From Streptomyces spinoverrucosus (GTDB taxonomy: Bacteria; Actinomycetota; Actinomycetes; Streptomycetales; Streptomycetaceae), in contig NZ_BJND01000027.1 in assembly GCF_006539505.1 (NCBI RefSeq), positions 92,175-156,174 on the forward strand: a stretch of 64,000 bases of DNA, written 5' to 3'. Of the stretch, positions 17,273-25,470 are shown one piece after another. Made by a program: the position numbers and the translations under genes. The notes under the pieces were generated by a model that was not told where the DNA came from, ran no database searches, and saw only the letters and a list, made by a program, of their open reading frames with translations. The first letter of the stretch is position 1; every line of letters begins with the position of its first letter.

Positions 17273-17737
17273 TCAGGAAGCCGCGCCGACCCCGCCCATG
17301 ATGCTGGCGAAGGCCAGGAAGCCCAGCAGCGGAAGGATCACGGTGGCGATGATGCCGCAGACGAGGCCGGCGGTCGCCGCGCCCTTGTTGGTGGCCTCAC
17401 CGCGAGTGGCCTTGCCCCGGCCGATGGCGCCGAAGATGATCCCGAGGATGCCGAGGATCACGCCGAAGAACCACAGGAAGAAGGTCATGCTGCACACCAC
17501 GCCGATGATGCCCAGCACCAGCCCTGTGGTCCCCATGCCGTTGCTCGGCTGCACGGGCATCGCATAGCCGGGGGCCTGCGGGTAGCCCGCGGGCGGCGCG
17601 GCCGGGTAGCCGGGGCTTCCCTGGGGGTAGCCGTAGCCCGGTCCGGACTGCTGCGGATAGCCGTAGCCGGGGGCCGGCTGCTGCGGGGGCTGGGACGGCG
17701 GTCCGAACCCACCAGGGGTGGGGTTGGTGTTGGACAT
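17273..17737 (-). CDS. DUF4190-type membrane protein with Gly-Tyr-Pro-rich N-terminus
   Basis: 154 aa. The first 60 residues are low-complexity repeats rich in Pro, Gly, Tyr and Gln (PGYGYPQQSGPGYGYPQ). Two hydrophobic segments follow (about 70-100 and 122-150), with GLVLGIIGVVCS and GLVCGIIATVILP marking DUF4190. Topology is probably an exposed flexible N-tail plus a helical hairpin. Function is unknown. It is one of two neighbouring paralogues on the same strand, which points to a local duplication. Confidence 0.8.
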   Translation of the reverse strand: MSNTNPTPGGFGPPSQPPQQPAPGYGYPQQSGPGYGYPQGSPGYPAAPPAGYPQAPGYAMPVQPSNGMGTTGLVLGIIGVVCSMTFFLWFFGVILGILGIIFGAIGRGKATRGEATNKGAATAGLVCGIIATVILPLLGFLAFASIMGGVGAAS

Positions 17738-17806
17738 GGACGATCTCCCCTCCGTTGTCAGACCAGGGCATCGTAGTGGCGCTGATCGTCGCGGCGGGTG
17801 GCTGTT

Positions 17807-18469
17807 TCAGTAGTGGGCCGGGGCGGTGGCCACGGGGGCCGGGGCGCCGTAGTACGGGTCGTCCTCGTACGGCTCGTCGCTGTTGATGGCTGCCGTGATC
17901 CCGACGGCGATCAGGATGATCACCGCGAGGCCGAGGACGATCCCGATGATGCCCATGATCAGGCCTGCCTGGGCCTGACCGTGGTTGTCGGCCAGTCCGG
18001 CCTCGGCCCGCTTGCGTCCCTTGAGCCCGAAGACGACGGCGAGGATGCCGGTCACGAGCGAGACCACGCCGTACAGGCAGAACAGGGTGCACGAGACGAT
18101 GCCCAGCACCATCGCCGCGATGCCCATGCCGTTCTGAGGGGCCATGGGCATACCGGGCCAGCCGTAGCCGCCCTGGGGATAGCCGTGGTAGCCGTAGCCG
18201 CCGGGTGCTCCCGGGCCGGTGGGGGCGACGGGCGGGGGTGGGACGGCGGGGCCGGGGCCGGGGCCGGGGTGGTCGAACGGTGTCGGCCCGGCGGGCGGGA
18301 TGAAGCCCGGGCTCGGCATCGAGGTGACCGTGGCATGGTCGTGCACGGAGGGCGGCTGCGGTGTGGACGGTGCGGCGTCGGGCGCCTGGTTCTTGTCGAG
18401 CGAGGTCTTGTTCTCGGGAGGCGCCCACGGGTCGTGGCCGCCTCCGCCAGGCTGCGTCGCGTCCGTCAT
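17807..18469 (-). CDS. DUF4190-type membrane protein, paralogue of the next gene
   Basis: 220 aa. A long disordered proline-rich N-terminus (about 1-125) precedes two hydrophobic segments, AAMVLGIVSCTLFCLYGVVS and GLIMGIIGIVLGLAVIILIAV. A loop FGLKGRKRAEAG between them corresponds to FGAIGRGKATRG of the downstream paralogue. The C-tail is acidic and Tyr-rich. ATG 18469 has GGGGGA upstream. The longer frame adds an unsupported extension. Transcribed toward the other DUF4190 gene, 69 bases away. Function unknown. Confidence 0.8.
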   Translation of the reverse strand: MTDATQPGGGGHDPWAPPENKTSLDKNQAPDAAPSTPQPPSVHDHATVTSMPSPGFIPPAGPTPFDHPGPGPGPAVPPPPVAPTGPGAPGGYGYHGYPQGGYGWPGMPMAPQNGMGIAAMVLGIVSCTLFCLYGVVSLVTGILAVVFGLKGRKRAEAGLADNHGQAQAGLIMGIIGIVLGLAVIILIAVGITAAINSDEPYEDDPYYGAPAPVATAPAHY

Positions 18470-18704
18470 GTCGCATCCCCCCTGGGTCGATCGTGCCGCC
18501 ATGCTACGGGGCCGTCCACCGCCTGCCACATGCGGGTGCGTGGGGGCCGGTCGCGCCCACGCGGCGGCGCCGGGCATCGATACCGCCCCACACCCTGAAG
18601 GCGACGCTGCCCCACCGCCTACGATGAACCCGAGTCACCGATCAGCCGATCACCGCGCCCCGCCCGCCACGCGCCGGCCGGGGCGCCGTTCCGGGGAGGA
18701 ACCC

Positions 18705-19766
18705 TTGACCGAGCATCTCGTCGACCCCCGTGCCCCACGGGACCTGAAGGCCTTCATCGCCGGACTGCCCAAGGCCGAACTGCATGTGCACCACGTCGGC
18801 TCCGCCTCCCCCCGGATCGTCGCCGAACTCGCCGCCCGCCACCCCGACTCCAAGGTCCCCACGGACCCCGAGGCCCTGGTCGACTACTTCACGTTCACGG
18901 ACTTCGCCCACTTCATCGAGGTGTACCTGTCCGTCGTCGACCTGATCCGCACCCCCGATGACGTCCGGCTGCTGACGTACGAGGTGGCCCGCGACATGGC
19001 CCGCCAGCAGGTGCGATACGCCGAGCTGACCATCACCCCGTTCTCCTCGACCCGGCGCGGCATCGAGGAGCAGGCGTTCATGGACGCGATCGAGGACGCC
19101 CGCAAGGCGGCCGAGGCCGACTTCGGGACCGTACTGCGCTGGTGCTTCGACATTCCCGGCGAGGCGGGCCTGGAGGCGGCCGAGGAGACGACCCGGCTCG
19201 CCACGGACGACAAACTGCGCCCCGAGGGACTGGTCTCCTTCGGGCTCGGCGGGCCCGAGATCGGCGTGCCGCGGCCGCAGTTCAAGCCGTACTTCGACCG
19301 CGCCATAGCCGCCGGGCTGCGCTCCGTGCCGCACGCCGGTGAGACGACGGGCCCGGAGACGGTGTGGGACGCGCTGACCCACCTGCGCGCCGAGCGCATC
19401 GGCCACGGCACCAGCTCGGCCCAGGACCCGAAGCTGCTGGCGCACCTCGCCGAGCACCGGATCCCGCTGGAGGTGTGCCCCACCTCCAACATCGCCACCC
19501 GCGCGGTCCGCACGCTCGACGAACACCCCATCAAGGAGTTCACCCGGGCCGGCGTCCTCGTCACCATCAACTCCGACGACCCGCCGATGTTCGGCACCGA
19601 CCTCAACAGCGAGTACGCCGTCGCCGCCCGGCTGCTCGACCTCGACGAGCGGGGCCTCGCCGACCTCGCGAAGAACGCGGTCGAGGCCTCCTTCCACGAC
19701 GAGGCCGGCAAGGGCCGCATCAAGGCCGAGATCGACACCTACACCTCGGCGTGGCTCGCGCGCTGA
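18705..19766 (+). CDS. adenosine-deaminase-family enzyme, possibly aminodeoxyfutalosine deaminase
   Basis: 353 aa zinc amidohydrolase-fold deaminase. Metal and catalytic motifs are HVHHVGS (residues about 28-34), HAGETTGPETVWDAL, ERIGHGT, LEVCPTSNIATRAV and NSDDPPMFGTDL. TTG 18705 has GGGGAGGA upstream. The longer frame overlaps a divergent gene and is rejected. Standard adenosine deaminases carry HLHLDG or similar at the first motif, whereas this protein has HVHHVGS. Streptomycetes have a cog1816 enzyme acting on 6-aminodeoxyfutalosine in the futalosine menaquinone pathway. From memory of gene order this locus may encode it. Adenosine remains possible. Confidence 0.85.
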   Translation: MTEHLVDPRAPRDLKAFIAGLPKAELHVHHVGSASPRIVAELAARHPDSKVPTDPEALVDYFTFTDFAHFIEVYLSVVDLIRTPDDVRLLTYEVARDMARQQVRYAELTITPFSSTRRGIEEQAFMDAIEDARKAAEADFGTVLRWCFDIPGEAGLEAAEETTRLATDDKLRPEGLVSFGLGGPEIGVPRPQFKPYFDRAIAAGLRSVPHAGETTGPETVWDALTHLRAERIGHGTSSAQDPKLLAHLAEHRIPLEVCPTSNIATRAVRTLDEHPIKEFTRAGVLVTINSDDPPMFGTDLNSEYAVAARLLDLDERGLADLAKNAVEASFHDEAGKGRIKAEIDTYTSAWLAR

Positions 19767-19783
19767 CCCACCACAATGGCCCC

Positions 19784-20491
19784 ATGCCGAACGTGACCGC
19801 CGTGGCCCACCGCGGTGCCCCCTACCACTTCCGCGAGAACACGATCGACTCGCTGCGTTCCGCGCTCCGACTGGGCGCGGACGCGGTCGAGGTCGACGTA
19901 CGGCTGACCCGGGACGGTGTGCCCGTGCTGCTGCACGACGAGACGCTGAAGCGGTTGTGGGATCACGACCGGCCGCTGCTGTCGCTGTCGGCGGACGAGG
20001 TGCGCGGGCTGACGGCGGGCCGGGTGCCGACGCTCGCGGAGGCGCTCACGGCGACCGACGGGCACCGGGTGATGCTCGATCTGCCGGGCACGCCCGAGGT
20101 CCGGGCGGCACGCCGGGTCGTGGACGTCGTACGGGAGTGCGGGGCGGCGGACCGCGTGTACTACTGCGCGGGCGCCACCGCGATGCTCGCGGTACGGGCC
20201 GCCGACCCGGCCGCCGAGATCGCCCTCACCTGGACGACCCTGGCCCCGCCGCGCCCGGCCCTGCTGGACGCGGTGCGCCCGCGCTGGCTCAACTACCGCT
20301 TCGGCCTGATGAGCCGCGACCTCGCCGCCCGCGTCCACAAGGACGGCTACCTGCTGTCGGTGTGGACCCCCGACACCCGCCGCACCATGCGCCGCCTGCT
20401 CGCCCTCGGCGTCGACTCGATCACCACCAACCGCGTCGACGCCCTGTGCGCCCTGCGCACCGATGAGGTGATGGCCGCGCAGGAGCGTTAA
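19784..20491 (+). CDS. glycerophosphodiester phosphodiesterase
   Basis: 235 aa, the GDPD TIM-barrel in near-minimal form. AHRGAPYHFRENT holds the metal-binding His-Arg-Gly and Glu-Asn. VEVDVRLTRDGVPVLLHDETL gives the paired Glu/Asp and catalytic His-Asp. There is no signal peptide, so cytoplasmic cleavage of glycerophosphodiesters to glycerol-3-phosphate and an alcohol is expected. ATG 19784 is 17 bases after the deaminase stop, suggesting co-transcription. The stop overlaps the convergent sigma factor stop by four bases. Confidence 0.85.
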   Translation: MPNVTAVAHRGAPYHFRENTIDSLRSALRLGADAVEVDVRLTRDGVPVLLHDETLKRLWDHDRPLLSLSADEVRGLTAGRVPTLAEALTATDGHRVMLDLPGTPEVRAARRVVDVVRECGAADRVYYCAGATAMLAVRAADPAAEIALTWTTLAPPRPALLDAVRPRWLNYRFGLMSRDLAARVHKDGYLLSVWTPDTRRTMRRLLALGVDSITTNRVDALCALRTDEVMAAQER

Positions 20492-22152
20492 ACGCGGGAG
20501 CGCTGAGGGACGGTCGCCGGGTCGGTCGGGCGGGCGCGGGTGACGTACTGCGGCACGGGGGTGTCGTCCCTGCCGGTGTCGCGGACGAGGCCGTAGCGGG
20601 TCGCGCCGTCGGGAGGCCCGTGGTTGATGTCCTCGGTCACGTCGTCCCAGGTCGAGGGGAAGACGCTGAGGCCGTAGTCGGCGCCGCGTTCGTTGACGGT
20701 GAGGGTGACGGTGCCGTCGACGTAGAAGTACTCGTTCTGCCACATCTGCTGGGTGCCGGGCGGCAGTTGGGCGTATCCGGTGGCCGTGCTGCCCATGCCG
20801 GTGGCGGAGCTGTCGGTGCTGCTGACGCGGTCGTCCATACGGCGCCCGCCGCCCGAGGCGACATGGAAGAGCTTGCCCTTCAGGCCGGTCCAGGCGGGCA
20901 TGACGAGGGCGCCGGGGCGGTACTGCGGGGAGATCTGCCAGCGGACGAGGACATAGCCCCGGCCGGTGAGGGTGACGCTGTCGCCGCGGTGGTTCATCAC
21001 GGCGTGCGGGCCGCCGGTGCTGGTGAGCCCCGTCTCGGGGCGGCGCGGCAGGGCGGCGGGGCGCGCGTTCGGGTCGGGCGCCCGGTCGACGGCGTCGACG
21101 ACCGTGCCGTACAGGTCGGTCTTCTGCTGCGTCACCGAGGGCGACGGCGTGGGCGACGGGGCCGGTGGGGTGGGCGTGCTCGTCGCGGTGGGGACGGCGG
21201 GGGCCGCGGCCCGTGGGGGGCGCGGAGTGTCCTGCGGGGTCTGCGTGACGACGTACGCGCCGCCCGCGGCGATCGTCGCTCCGGCCGTCACCGCCACGGC
21301 CGGTTTGGTGAGCGCGGTCATGACCTTGGCGGACCAGCCGACGGAGGTGGCGGCCACGGCGGTCTTGCCGCCGAACGCCAGCGACAGCGTGAAACCGACC
21401 GGGACCGGGACGAGCGCGATGCCGACGAGCAGCCGCTCCGCCGGTACGACGGACTCGCGGGTGTCCGAGCAGTAGCCGCAGCCCCGGATGTGCCGGGCCA
21501 GCCGCTTGCGCCACACGGAGTCGGGCCGCCCGGGCCAGCGTGCGGTCAGCTCACGCAGGTCGGGGCAGGCGCCGTCGAGGGCGCGGACGATGCCTCGGGC
21601 GGTCTCCAGCCGCTCCTTCATCCGCTGGACGCGGACGGCGGCGTGCTGGCGGGTGATGCCGACGGCGGCGGCCAGTTCACGCCGGGTGAGTTCACCGGCG
21701 ACCTCCAGCCACCACAGCGACAGCAGCTGCCGGTCCTCGTCGTCGAGCCACCGCACGGCTTCGGCGACCTCGCGCCGCTGGCCCTCCAACTGGAGCCGCA
21801 GCACAGTGAGTTCGGCGAAGTCGGCGGCGTCGGAGGGCACCTCGTCGGCGGGCGCGGTGGGGCGGCTGCGGCGGGCCCGGTCCCGTATCTGCCGCATGGC
21901 GATCGCCACCAGCCAGGACCGGAAGCTGTCCGGGTCGCGCAGCGAGCCCAGGTTGCCGACGGCACGCAGCATCGTCTCCTGGACGACGTCGTCGACGTCG
22001 GCGTGGCCGTTCAGGGCGCGGCCGACGATGTTGTAGACCAGCGGCAGCCAGCCCTCGACCAGGTCGTCCAGCGCCCGCCGGTCCCCTGCCTGCGCCGCCG
22101 CGATGGTCGACCGCCACTGCCGCCCGTCCACCTCAGTCCTCTCCACCCTCAT
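20488..22152 (-). CDS. ECF sigma factor fused to zinc-finger, membrane and secreted domains
   Basis: 554 aa. Residues about 15-85 are sigma region 2 (LVEGWLPLVYNIVGRALNG, DDVVQETMLRAVGNL) and about 115-175 region 4 (LTRRELAAAVGITRQHAAVR). Next comes an anti-sigma-like zinc finger, HIRGCGYC (about 232-239), then hydrophobic helices around 250-270 and 290-310. A Pro/Thr-rich linker and a C-terminal domain of about 220 residues follow, predicted outside the cell. Sigma and anti-sigma functions in one chain imply control by signal-dependent proteolysis or conformational release. An internal GTG seven codons in also has a ribosome site. The target promoters are not identifiable here. Confidence 0.85.
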   Translation of the reverse strand: MRVERTEVDGRQWRSTIAAAQAGDRRALDDLVEGWLPLVYNIVGRALNGHADVDDVVQETMLRAVGNLGSLRDPDSFRSWLVAIAMRQIRDRARRSRPTAPADEVPSDAADFAELTVLRLQLEGQRREVAEAVRWLDDEDRQLLSLWWLEVAGELTRRELAAAVGITRQHAAVRVQRMKERLETARGIVRALDGACPDLRELTARWPGRPDSVWRKRLARHIRGCGYCSDTRESVVPAERLLVGIALVPVPVGFTLSLAFGGKTAVAATSVGWSAKVMTALTKPAVAVTAGATIAAGGAYVVTQTPQDTPRPPRAAAPAVPTATSTPTPPAPSPTPSPSVTQQKTDLYGTVVDAVDRAPDPNARPAALPRRPETGLTSTGGPHAVMNHRGDSVTLTGRGYVLVRWQISPQYRPGALVMPAWTGLKGKLFHVASGGGRRMDDRVSSTDSSATGMGSTATGYAQLPPGTQQMWQNEYFYVDGTVTLTVNERGADYGLSVFPSTWDDVTEDINHGPPDGATRYGLVRDTGRDDTPVPQYVTRARPTDPATVPQRSRV

Positions 22153-22401
22153 CCGACGTCCGCACGCACCTTCTCAGTCCGACCCGCACTTCTGGCTATG
22201 CCGGGGGTCACACCCCCTGTCGGGGACGTGGCGGGAGACGGGCGGATAACACTTTTCGGCGCACCTTTTCGGCGGCGGTGCCCTTAGGAGTTTCCTAACG
22301 CTGCGGGCCTCACCGGCCCTTGTAGAAACCTACGAAGAGCCATCCCCGGCCTGCGGAGTCTTTCATGCCTTCCACTCCTAGCTGACTCCACTCGGCTGCC
22401 T
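22153..22401. other. intergenic stretch upstream of the sigma factor and purine module
   Basis: No gene seen. It contains the perfect hairpin TTAGGA-GTT-TCCTAA (22284-22298) and two copies of CTTTTCGGCG near 22253-22274. GC falls toward the right side, where the purine module begins. The sigma factor promoter must lie here on the minus strand, but I could not assign -10/-35 boxes. Confidence 0.5.
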
Positions 22402-22548
22402 GTGTACTCCTCAACAAGTTGCAACGGAGCCAGGGAACTTGCTGCCTGGGCGGCTGGAACCCACCTGATCAATACCTGCTTCATCGGAACGGAGATCGAC
22501 TACCTCATGCTCGGCAACCGTCTCGTCTCAAAGGTGGAGGCTTCCTGA
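22402..22548 (+). pseudogene. possible 3' remnant of a gene coupled to the xanthine dehydrogenase gene
   Basis: An open frame ends with TGA overlapping the ATG of the next gene (TGATG at 22546-22550), the arrangement of a genuine upstream operon partner. The last 30 or so codons (GTHLINTCFIGTEIDYLMLG, then NRLVSKVEAS) have coding-like third positions. Upstream of about 22440 the codon bias fades, and no start with a ribosome site exists (GTG 22402 is the only long candidate). I read this as the C-terminal end of a gene whose front was lost. A short unrecognised peptide gene is the alternative. Family not identified. Confidence 0.4.
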
Positions 22549-24872
22549 TGGCCGACCAGACTTCTCCCGCCCGCACCCCACAGGAACTCAATGAGGCCAT
22601 CACCGGCGGAATCGGCGACAGCCCACTGCGGCCGGACGGAACGCTCAAAGTACGCGGGGAGTACGCCTATTCCTCGGATCTGTGGGCGGAGGACATGCTC
22701 TGGGGCGCGACCCTGCGCAGCCCGCACCCCTATGCGCGGATCACCTCGATCGACATCTCTCCCGCGCTCAAGCACCCCGGCGTGTACGCGGTGTTGACCC
22801 ACCAGGACATCCCCGGCGAGAACATCTACGGCCTGAAGGTCTCCGACACGCCGGTGCTTGCCGAAGACGTGGTGCGGTACCAGGGCGAGCCGGTTGCCCT
22901 GGTGGCGGCCGATCACCCGGAGACGGCCCGGCGCGCGCTGGCGAAGATCGTCGTCGACTACGAGGTGCTGGAGCCGATCACGGACCCGGAGCGGGCCGCG
23001 CACGACGACACGCTGCCCAAGCTGCACCCCGGCGGCAACGTGGTGCGCTATCAGCCGATCATCAAGGGCGATCCGGAAGCCGGGGCCGATGTCGTGGTGT
23101 CCGATGTGTACACCCTGGGCATGCAGGACCAGGCGTTCCTCGGGCCGGAATCCGGGCTGGCCGTCCCGGCCGAGGACGGCGGGGTCGACCTGTTCATCGC
23201 CACCCAGTGGCTGCACGTGGACCAGAAGCAGACGGCGCGGGCCCTCGGTCTCCCGGTCGAGAAAGTGCGCTTCACCATGTCCGGTGTCGGGGGCGCCTTC
23301 GGTGGCCGTGAGGATCTGTCCATGCAGATCCACGCCTGCCTGCTGGCGCTGCACACCGGCAAGCCGGTGAAGATGGTCTACAACCGGTTCGAGTCGTTCT
23401 TCGGCCATGTGCACCGGCACCCGGCGAAGATGTACTACGAGCACGGGGCGACCAAGGACGGCAAGCTCGTCTACGTCAAGGCGAAGATGTACTTCGACGG
23501 CGGCGCATACGCCTCCAAGACCCCGGTCGTCGTCAGCAACGCCACCTCGCTGGGCGTCGGGCCGTACGAGGTGCCCAACGTGCAGATCGAGGGTTGGGGC
23601 CTCTACACGAACAATCCGCCGTGCGGCGCGATGCGTGGTCTCGGGGCCGTGCAGCCGGCGTTCGCCTACGAGCTGCAAATGGACAAGCTCGCCAAGGCGT
23701 TGGGCATGGACCCGGTGCGGCTGCGGCAGCTCAACGCCGTCGAGGAGGGCTCGACCATGCACACCGGGCAGGTGCTGGACTACCCGGCGCCGGTCGCGGA
23801 GCTGCTGGCACGTCTGAAGAAGCTCCCGATGCCGCCGGAGAACCGGACCGTACCGGTGGACGTCCGGGACCTGCCGGGCGGCGTATCCAACATCACGCAC
23901 GGCGAAGGCATCGTGCGGGGCGTCGGATACAGCGTGATCATCAAGAACGTTTCCTACGCGGAAGGCGTCGACGACTACTCCACCGCGCGGGTACGACTTG
24001 AGGTCATCGGCGGCGAACCGGTCGCGATGGTGCACACCGCCGCGGCCGAGGTCGGGCAGGGCCTGATCACCGTGCAGCAGCAGATCGCCCGCACCGAACT
24101 GGGCGTGGAGCGGGTGAACATCCACCCGGCCGACACCAACGTCGGCGACGCGGGGTCGAGTTCGGCCTCCCGGCAGACCTACATCACCGGAGGTGCCGTC
24201 AGGAACGCGTGTGACGCCGTCCGCGAGGTGATCTTCGACCTGGTCGCCCGGCGTTTCGGTGAGAACCCGGCGGACCTGTCGCTCACCGGCGGCAAGGTCG
24301 TCTCCGGGACCACCGGTTTCATCGCCGATCTTGTCGACGTACTCGGCGATGACGTGATCGAGGAAACCAGGGAGTACCACCACCTCCAGACCTACGCGAT
24401 GGACCCGGTGACCGGGCAGAGCCCGCGGGTGCACGTCCAGCACGCCTTCTCCGCGCACCGGGCGGTGGTGGACGTGGACACCGAGCTGGGCCTGGTGAAG
24501 GTCGTGCAGTTGGACTGTGCGCAGGACGTCGGCAAGGCGATCAACCCGGACGCCGTCGTCGGGCAGATCCAGGGCGGTTCCACACAGGGGCTCGGCCTTG
24601 CCGTGATGGAGGAGATCCAGGTCAAGGACGGCAAGATCCGCAACCCGTCGTTCACCGACTATCTGATCCCGACCATTCTGGACACGCCGCCGATGACGGT
24701 GGATGTGATCGAGAAGGCGGACCCGAACGCGCCGTACGGGGTGCGCGGTGTCGGCGAACCGCCCACCATCTCCGCCACCCCGGCGATCGTGAACGCCATC
24801 CGCAACGCGACGGGGCTGAACCTGACCCACACCCCGGTCAAGCCGGAGCACATCTGCGGAGTCCAGCCGTGA
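22548..24872 (+). CDS. xanthine dehydrogenase-family molybdopterin-binding (large) subunit
   Basis: 774 aa molybdenum hydroxylase large subunit. After the alpha/beta-hammerhead N-domain (RPDGTLKVRGEYAYSSD to about residue 150) come VGGAFGGRED, the moco-contacting loops AMRGLGAVQPAFAYELQ, AAAEVGQGLITVQQQIAR and GDAGSSSASRQTYITGG, and the catalytic Glu in RGVGEPPTISATPAI near the C-terminus. It should hydroxylate a purine such as xanthine or hypoxanthine. It needs 2Fe-2S and FAD partner subunits, and neither is in the window. ATG 22548 has GGAGG upstream. A guanine deaminase follows 35 bases later, so guanine to xanthine to urate is a coherent route. Confidence 0.85.
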   Translation: MADQTSPARTPQELNEAITGGIGDSPLRPDGTLKVRGEYAYSSDLWAEDMLWGATLRSPHPYARITSIDISPALKHPGVYAVLTHQDIPGENIYGLKVSDTPVLAEDVVRYQGEPVALVAADHPETARRALAKIVVDYEVLEPITDPERAAHDDTLPKLHPGGNVVRYQPIIKGDPEAGADVVVSDVYTLGMQDQAFLGPESGLAVPAEDGGVDLFIATQWLHVDQKQTARALGLPVEKVRFTMSGVGGAFGGREDLSMQIHACLLALHTGKPVKMVYNRFESFFGHVHRHPAKMYYEHGATKDGKLVYVKAKMYFDGGAYASKTPVVVSNATSLGVGPYEVPNVQIEGWGLYTNNPPCGAMRGLGAVQPAFAYELQMDKLAKALGMDPVRLRQLNAVEEGSTMHTGQVLDYPAPVAELLARLKKLPMPPENRTVPVDVRDLPGGVSNITHGEGIVRGVGYSVIIKNVSYAEGVDDYSTARVRLEVIGGEPVAMVHTAAAEVGQGLITVQQQIARTELGVERVNIHPADTNVGDAGSSSASRQTYITGGAVRNACDAVREVIFDLVARRFGENPADLSLTGGKVVSGTTGFIADLVDVLGDDVIEETREYHHLQTYAMDPVTGQSPRVHVQHAFSAHRAVVDVDTELGLVKVVQLDCAQDVGKAINPDAVVGQIQGGSTQGLGLAVMEEIQVKDGKIRNPSFTDYLIPTILDTPPMTVDVIEKADPNAPYGVRGVGEPPTISATPAIVNAIRNATGLNLTHTPVKPEHICGVQP

Positions 24873-24907
24873 TCTCCCACCCCACCGTCTCCGGAAAAGG
24901 AGTGACC

Positions 24908-25411
24908 ATGACCACGCACACCCAGGAAACGAACGTCCAGGAGTTCGAGCGCGTCTGGATGGAGAAGGCGATCACGCTGGCCACCACCAGCGTGACGAAC
25001 GGCGGCGGCCCGTTCGGCGCACTCGTCGCCAAGGACGGCGAGGTCGTCGCCATCGGGAACAACCAGGTCACCGCGACCCTGGACCCGGTGGCGCACGCCG
25101 AGGTGAGCGCGATGCGTGCCGCCTGCAAGAAGCTGGACACCTTCTCGCTCGAAGGCTGCGTCCTGGTCACGTCGTGCGAGCCGTGTCCGATGTGCCTCTC
25201 CGCCGCACTGTGGGCGCGGGTCGACCGGGTCGTCTACTCCGCTGACCGGCACGATGCCGCGGTGGCCGGTTTCGACGACCGCAAGTTCTACGACCTGTTC
25301 GAGAAGAAGCCCGAGTCGATGTGGCCGATGTCGGTCGCGCACCTGGACCTGCCGAACCGTACGGCGCCGTTCGAGGCATGGCTGGCCAAGCCCGACCGCA
25401 TCGATTACTGA
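24908..25411 (+). CDS. nucleoside/nucleobase deaminase, probably guanine deaminase
   Basis: 167 aa member of the cytidine-deaminase superfamily. Zinc and catalytic residues are visible in DPVAHAEVSAMRAA (His and Glu) and TSCEPCPMCLSAALWARV (two Cys). The GGGPFGALVAKDGEV start and the C-terminal YDLFEKKPESMWPMSV resemble bacterial guanine deaminase GuaD rather than tRNA deaminase TadA. It would convert guanine to xanthine, the substrate expected for the preceding dehydrogenase. ATG 24908 has AAGGAG six bases upstream. A GTG overlapping the upstream stop (24869) is an alternative start. Confidence 0.8.
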   Translation: MTTHTQETNVQEFERVWMEKAITLATTSVTNGGGPFGALVAKDGEVVAIGNNQVTATLDPVAHAEVSAMRAACKKLDTFSLEGCVLVTSCEPCPMCLSAALWARVDRVVYSADRHDAAVAGFDDRKFYDLFEKKPESMWPMSVAHLDLPNRTAPFEAWLAKPDRIDY

Positions 25412-25424
25412 CGAGGAGTCCTCA

Positions 25425-25470
25425 ATGACACGGGGCACCTTCGGTAGAAGTGCCTTTCGCCCCCCTCGGT
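25425..25470 (+). pseudogene. 5' end of a gene, truncated at the right edge of the purine module
   Basis: Thirteen bases after the deaminase stop, GAGGAG is followed at correct spacing by ATG 25425 and codons MTRGTFGRSAF. This looks like the start of a third operon gene. The frame then runs directly into the antisense of the potD-like gene (stop at 25471) and gives arginine/proline-rich nonsense. I infer a gene cut off after about ten codons. The original product cannot be named. Confidence 0.4.

Noticed and set aside
16728..22152. Search for mobile-element ends, integrase or att sites around the accessory genes
   Set aside because: No transposase, integrase, tRNA gene or clear terminal inverted repeats were found. 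Only the broken flanks of the purine module suggest recombination.
22500..24851. 783-codon minus-strand frame opposite the xanthine dehydrogenase gene
   Set aside because: Very long, but it is full of His/Arg/Val/Asp runs typical of GC-rich antisense frames. The plus strand carries the catalytic motifs of the molybdenum hydroxylase family.
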